DNA of 6,345 nucleotides from Sphingomonadales bacterium (GTDB lineage Bacteria > Pseudomonadota > Alphaproteobacteria > Sphingomonadales > Sphingomonadaceae). The notes under the pieces were generated by a model. That model did not search any database. It was not told where the DNA came from and saw nothing but the letters and a program-made list of their open reading frames with translations. The stretch spans positions 1,151 to 7,495 of the forward strand of contig JAFKLV010000113.1 of the NCBI GenBank assembly GCA_017304125.1. The letters are read 5' to 3'. The position numbers were made by a program, and so were the translations under genes. Below are positions 6,001-6,345 of this stretch, in pieces; position 1 is the stretch's first letter; each line of letters begins with the position of its first letter.

Positions 6001-6345
6001 CTCCCAATGCAGGAAGCATTTGCCCTTCTCGCCGCGTTGCGCGTCGGCGCGCGCCTTGCCGATGCTGAGCAGGCTGGTGAGCCGGCTCCATGCGGCGCGA
6101 TCCTCGGGCCAGACCAACAGTGAATCGCCGCTGACCAGATCGAGCCGGCAACCGGGGATCGCGCGCACCGCGATGCCGGTGTCCTCGCGCACCCGCTCGC
6201 TGGCGCGCAATGCGCGGACGATGCCGGCGACCGAATTACGGTCGACGATCCCCAGCGCGGGCATGCCGAGCAAGGCGGCAGTGGCGAACAATTGCTCGCA
6301 TGACGAGGCGCCGCGCAGGAACGAATAATGCGTCGTGACCTGAAG
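3019..6345 (-). CDS. dnaE2: Error-prone DNA polymerase III alpha subunit DnaE2 (5' end cut by window)
   Basis: This C-family polymerase carries out damage-induced mutagenic translesion synthesis, normally with ImuA and ImuB. The window shows 1108 residues including the natural C-terminus. The frame stays open to 6345, where the visible start reads LQVTTHYSFLRGASS, so only the first few codons are missing. Numbering from that first visible residue, the PHP domain covers about 1-270. The polymerase core includes GRGSAANS (338-345), the catalytic PDIDVDF with Asp380 and Asp382, and the third Asp529 in MKVDILGLG. A helix-hairpin-helix part lies at about 835-900 and an OB-fold at about 965-1055. 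The C-terminus ends in SHDFH, as I recall for DnaE2. All three catalytic aspartates are present, so the enzyme looks active. A linker at about 800-826 carries extra sequence from a REP-like palindrome (see 3877-3909). The LexA box and imuA/imuB, if present, would lie beyond the right edge. Confidence 0.96.
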   Translation of the reverse strand, partial: LQVTTHYSFLRGASSCEQLFATAALLGMPALGIVDRNSVAGIVRALRASERVREDTGIAVRAIPGCRLDLVSGDSLLVWPEDRAAWSRLTSLLSIGKARADAQRGEKGKCFLHWEDLADRAEGLVGALVADRVPDPQALRWMADLFGAEGRGHVCLTHHRRPGDALRLHDTALAAEAHGLTPLATGDVLYHHPARRMLQDVVTAIREKTTIDALGFRRERHADRHLLPPDEMARRFRDHPRALAAVEAVVERCRFSLRDLTYQYPDEIVIPGKSAQEALATLAWNGLRQKFGPNPSDAHRKLLDHELRLVEKMGYAPYFLTVNSIVQYARSQEIVCQGRGSAANSVICFALGITSIDPIKHKLLFERFISEERHEPPDIDVDFEHERREEVIQWIYQNYGYEHAALTAVVSRFRSRGAIREVGKALGLPEDMTAALSGQVWGWSNEGVPEHHVTALGLDPREPRLALALELAGALIGTPRHLSQHPGGFVLTRDPLRELVPIEPAAMVDRYVIEWEKEDIEFIGFMKVDILGLGMLGCMRRAFALLGAHKDIHLNLASPLMQQDDPATFEMIGRADTLGVFQIESRAQMSMLPRMKPVNFYDIAIQVAIVRPGPIQGGMVHPYLKRRTGVDEISYPNDALQAVLEKTLGVPLFQEQAMQVAIVGAGFPPGEADRLRRAMATFKSNGGVDKFRGPLIDGMLKNGITLEFAERLVKQIEGFGSYGFPESHAASFAKIAYASSWMKCHHPEIFCAALLNAQPMGFYAPAQIVRDARAHGVEVRPICVMRSEWDTMLEDIAAAPTGASCVESGSPNPFALSLSKGERKIGTFPLRLGLRIVAGLSAEHAGRIVAARAIRAFTSVEDVWRRAGVPLAALERLAKADAFAGLGLDRRQALWAIRGLGEKPLPLLAAIETHETPVYLKALAAGREVVEDYRATQLSLRPHPLSFLRGELKRRRIVPCADLATIPDGRMVEVAGLILVRQRPGSAKGVLFLTIEDESGIANGILWPDRFEAQRRIVMSSAMVAIRGRVQKEGIVIHVVTEQVTDLTWLLQQVGDIDLPKLTPRGAVPSGPDHGFDRDAEEWRPRPRSDYHFNDAGSVIPIRSHDFH
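3877..3909. repeat. REP-like palindrome inside dnaE2
   Basis: The arms CCGTTCGCCCT (3877-3887) and AGGGCGAACGG (3899-3909) are perfect 11-bp complements around an 11-nt loop, TCGACAAGCTC. The 33 bases are read exactly in phase by dnaE2 as PFALSLSKGER (visible residues 813-823). I recall this palindrome as a dispersed repeat in sphingomonads and other proteobacteria, usually between genes. Here it lies in the linker between the polymerase core and the C-terminal domains, where a length change is likely to be tolerated. Confidence 0.8.

Noticed and set aside
4021..6123. Very long open reading frame (700 codons) on the plus strand opposite dnaE2
   Set aside because: It is fully antisense to a clear polymerase gene, and its product is an Asp/Arg/His/Gln-rich string with no recognisable domain. 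High GC content at third codon positions keeps this antisense frame open; it is a shadow frame.
6289..6291. TTG at 6291 as the start of dnaE2
   Set aside because: The frame continues to the window edge with the conserved N-terminal PHP sequence (TTHYSFLRGASS), so the real start lies outside the window.

Overview
The window is GC-rich (well above 60% by eye) and looks like chromosome from an alphaproteobacterium, most probably a member of the Sphingomonadales. This rests on codon usage, on protein similarity judged by eye, and on two short palindromic repeat types that I recall as common in sphingomonad genomes. No database search was possible, so the taxonomic call is an inference.

Layout from left to right. 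Positions 1-152 are intergenic and hold three small hairpins, one of them a REP-like palindrome. Positions 153-1307 (minus) encode an acyl-CoA dehydrogenase of the long-chain/isovaleryl type. Positions 1308-1485 form a divergent intergenic region with a small AT-rich patch. Positions 1486-2505 (plus) encode a fumarylacetoacetate hydrolase family protein. Positions 2506-2644 are a leader or intergenic region with a strong hairpin. Positions 2651-2977 (plus) encode a small exported protein whose C-terminal half consists of His-His-Ala-x-Lys-Lys repeats. A palindromic stem-loop at 2987-3010 separates it from the convergent gene at 3019-6345 (minus). That gene is dnaE2, the error-prone DNA polymerase III alpha subunit; its first few codons lie beyond the right edge.

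How the parts relate. The acyl-CoA dehydrogenase and the FAH-family hydrolase are divergent neighbours and both fit carbon catabolism, of acyl-CoA esters and of aromatic or 2-oxo-acid intermediates respectively. A shared pathway is not demonstrated. dnaE2 normally belongs to the LexA-controlled imuA-imuB-dnaE2 mutagenesis cassette; if that holds here, imuA and imuB lie just outside the right edge. The small His/Lys-rich protein is independent of both and is the least understood gene in the window.

The most notable observations are an in-frame 33-bp REP-like palindrome lying inside the dnaE2 coding sequence and the His-His/Lys-Lys repeat protein with a hairpin in its leader. I found no CRISPR array, RNA gene, transposase, toxin-antitoxin pair or clear new multi-gene system.
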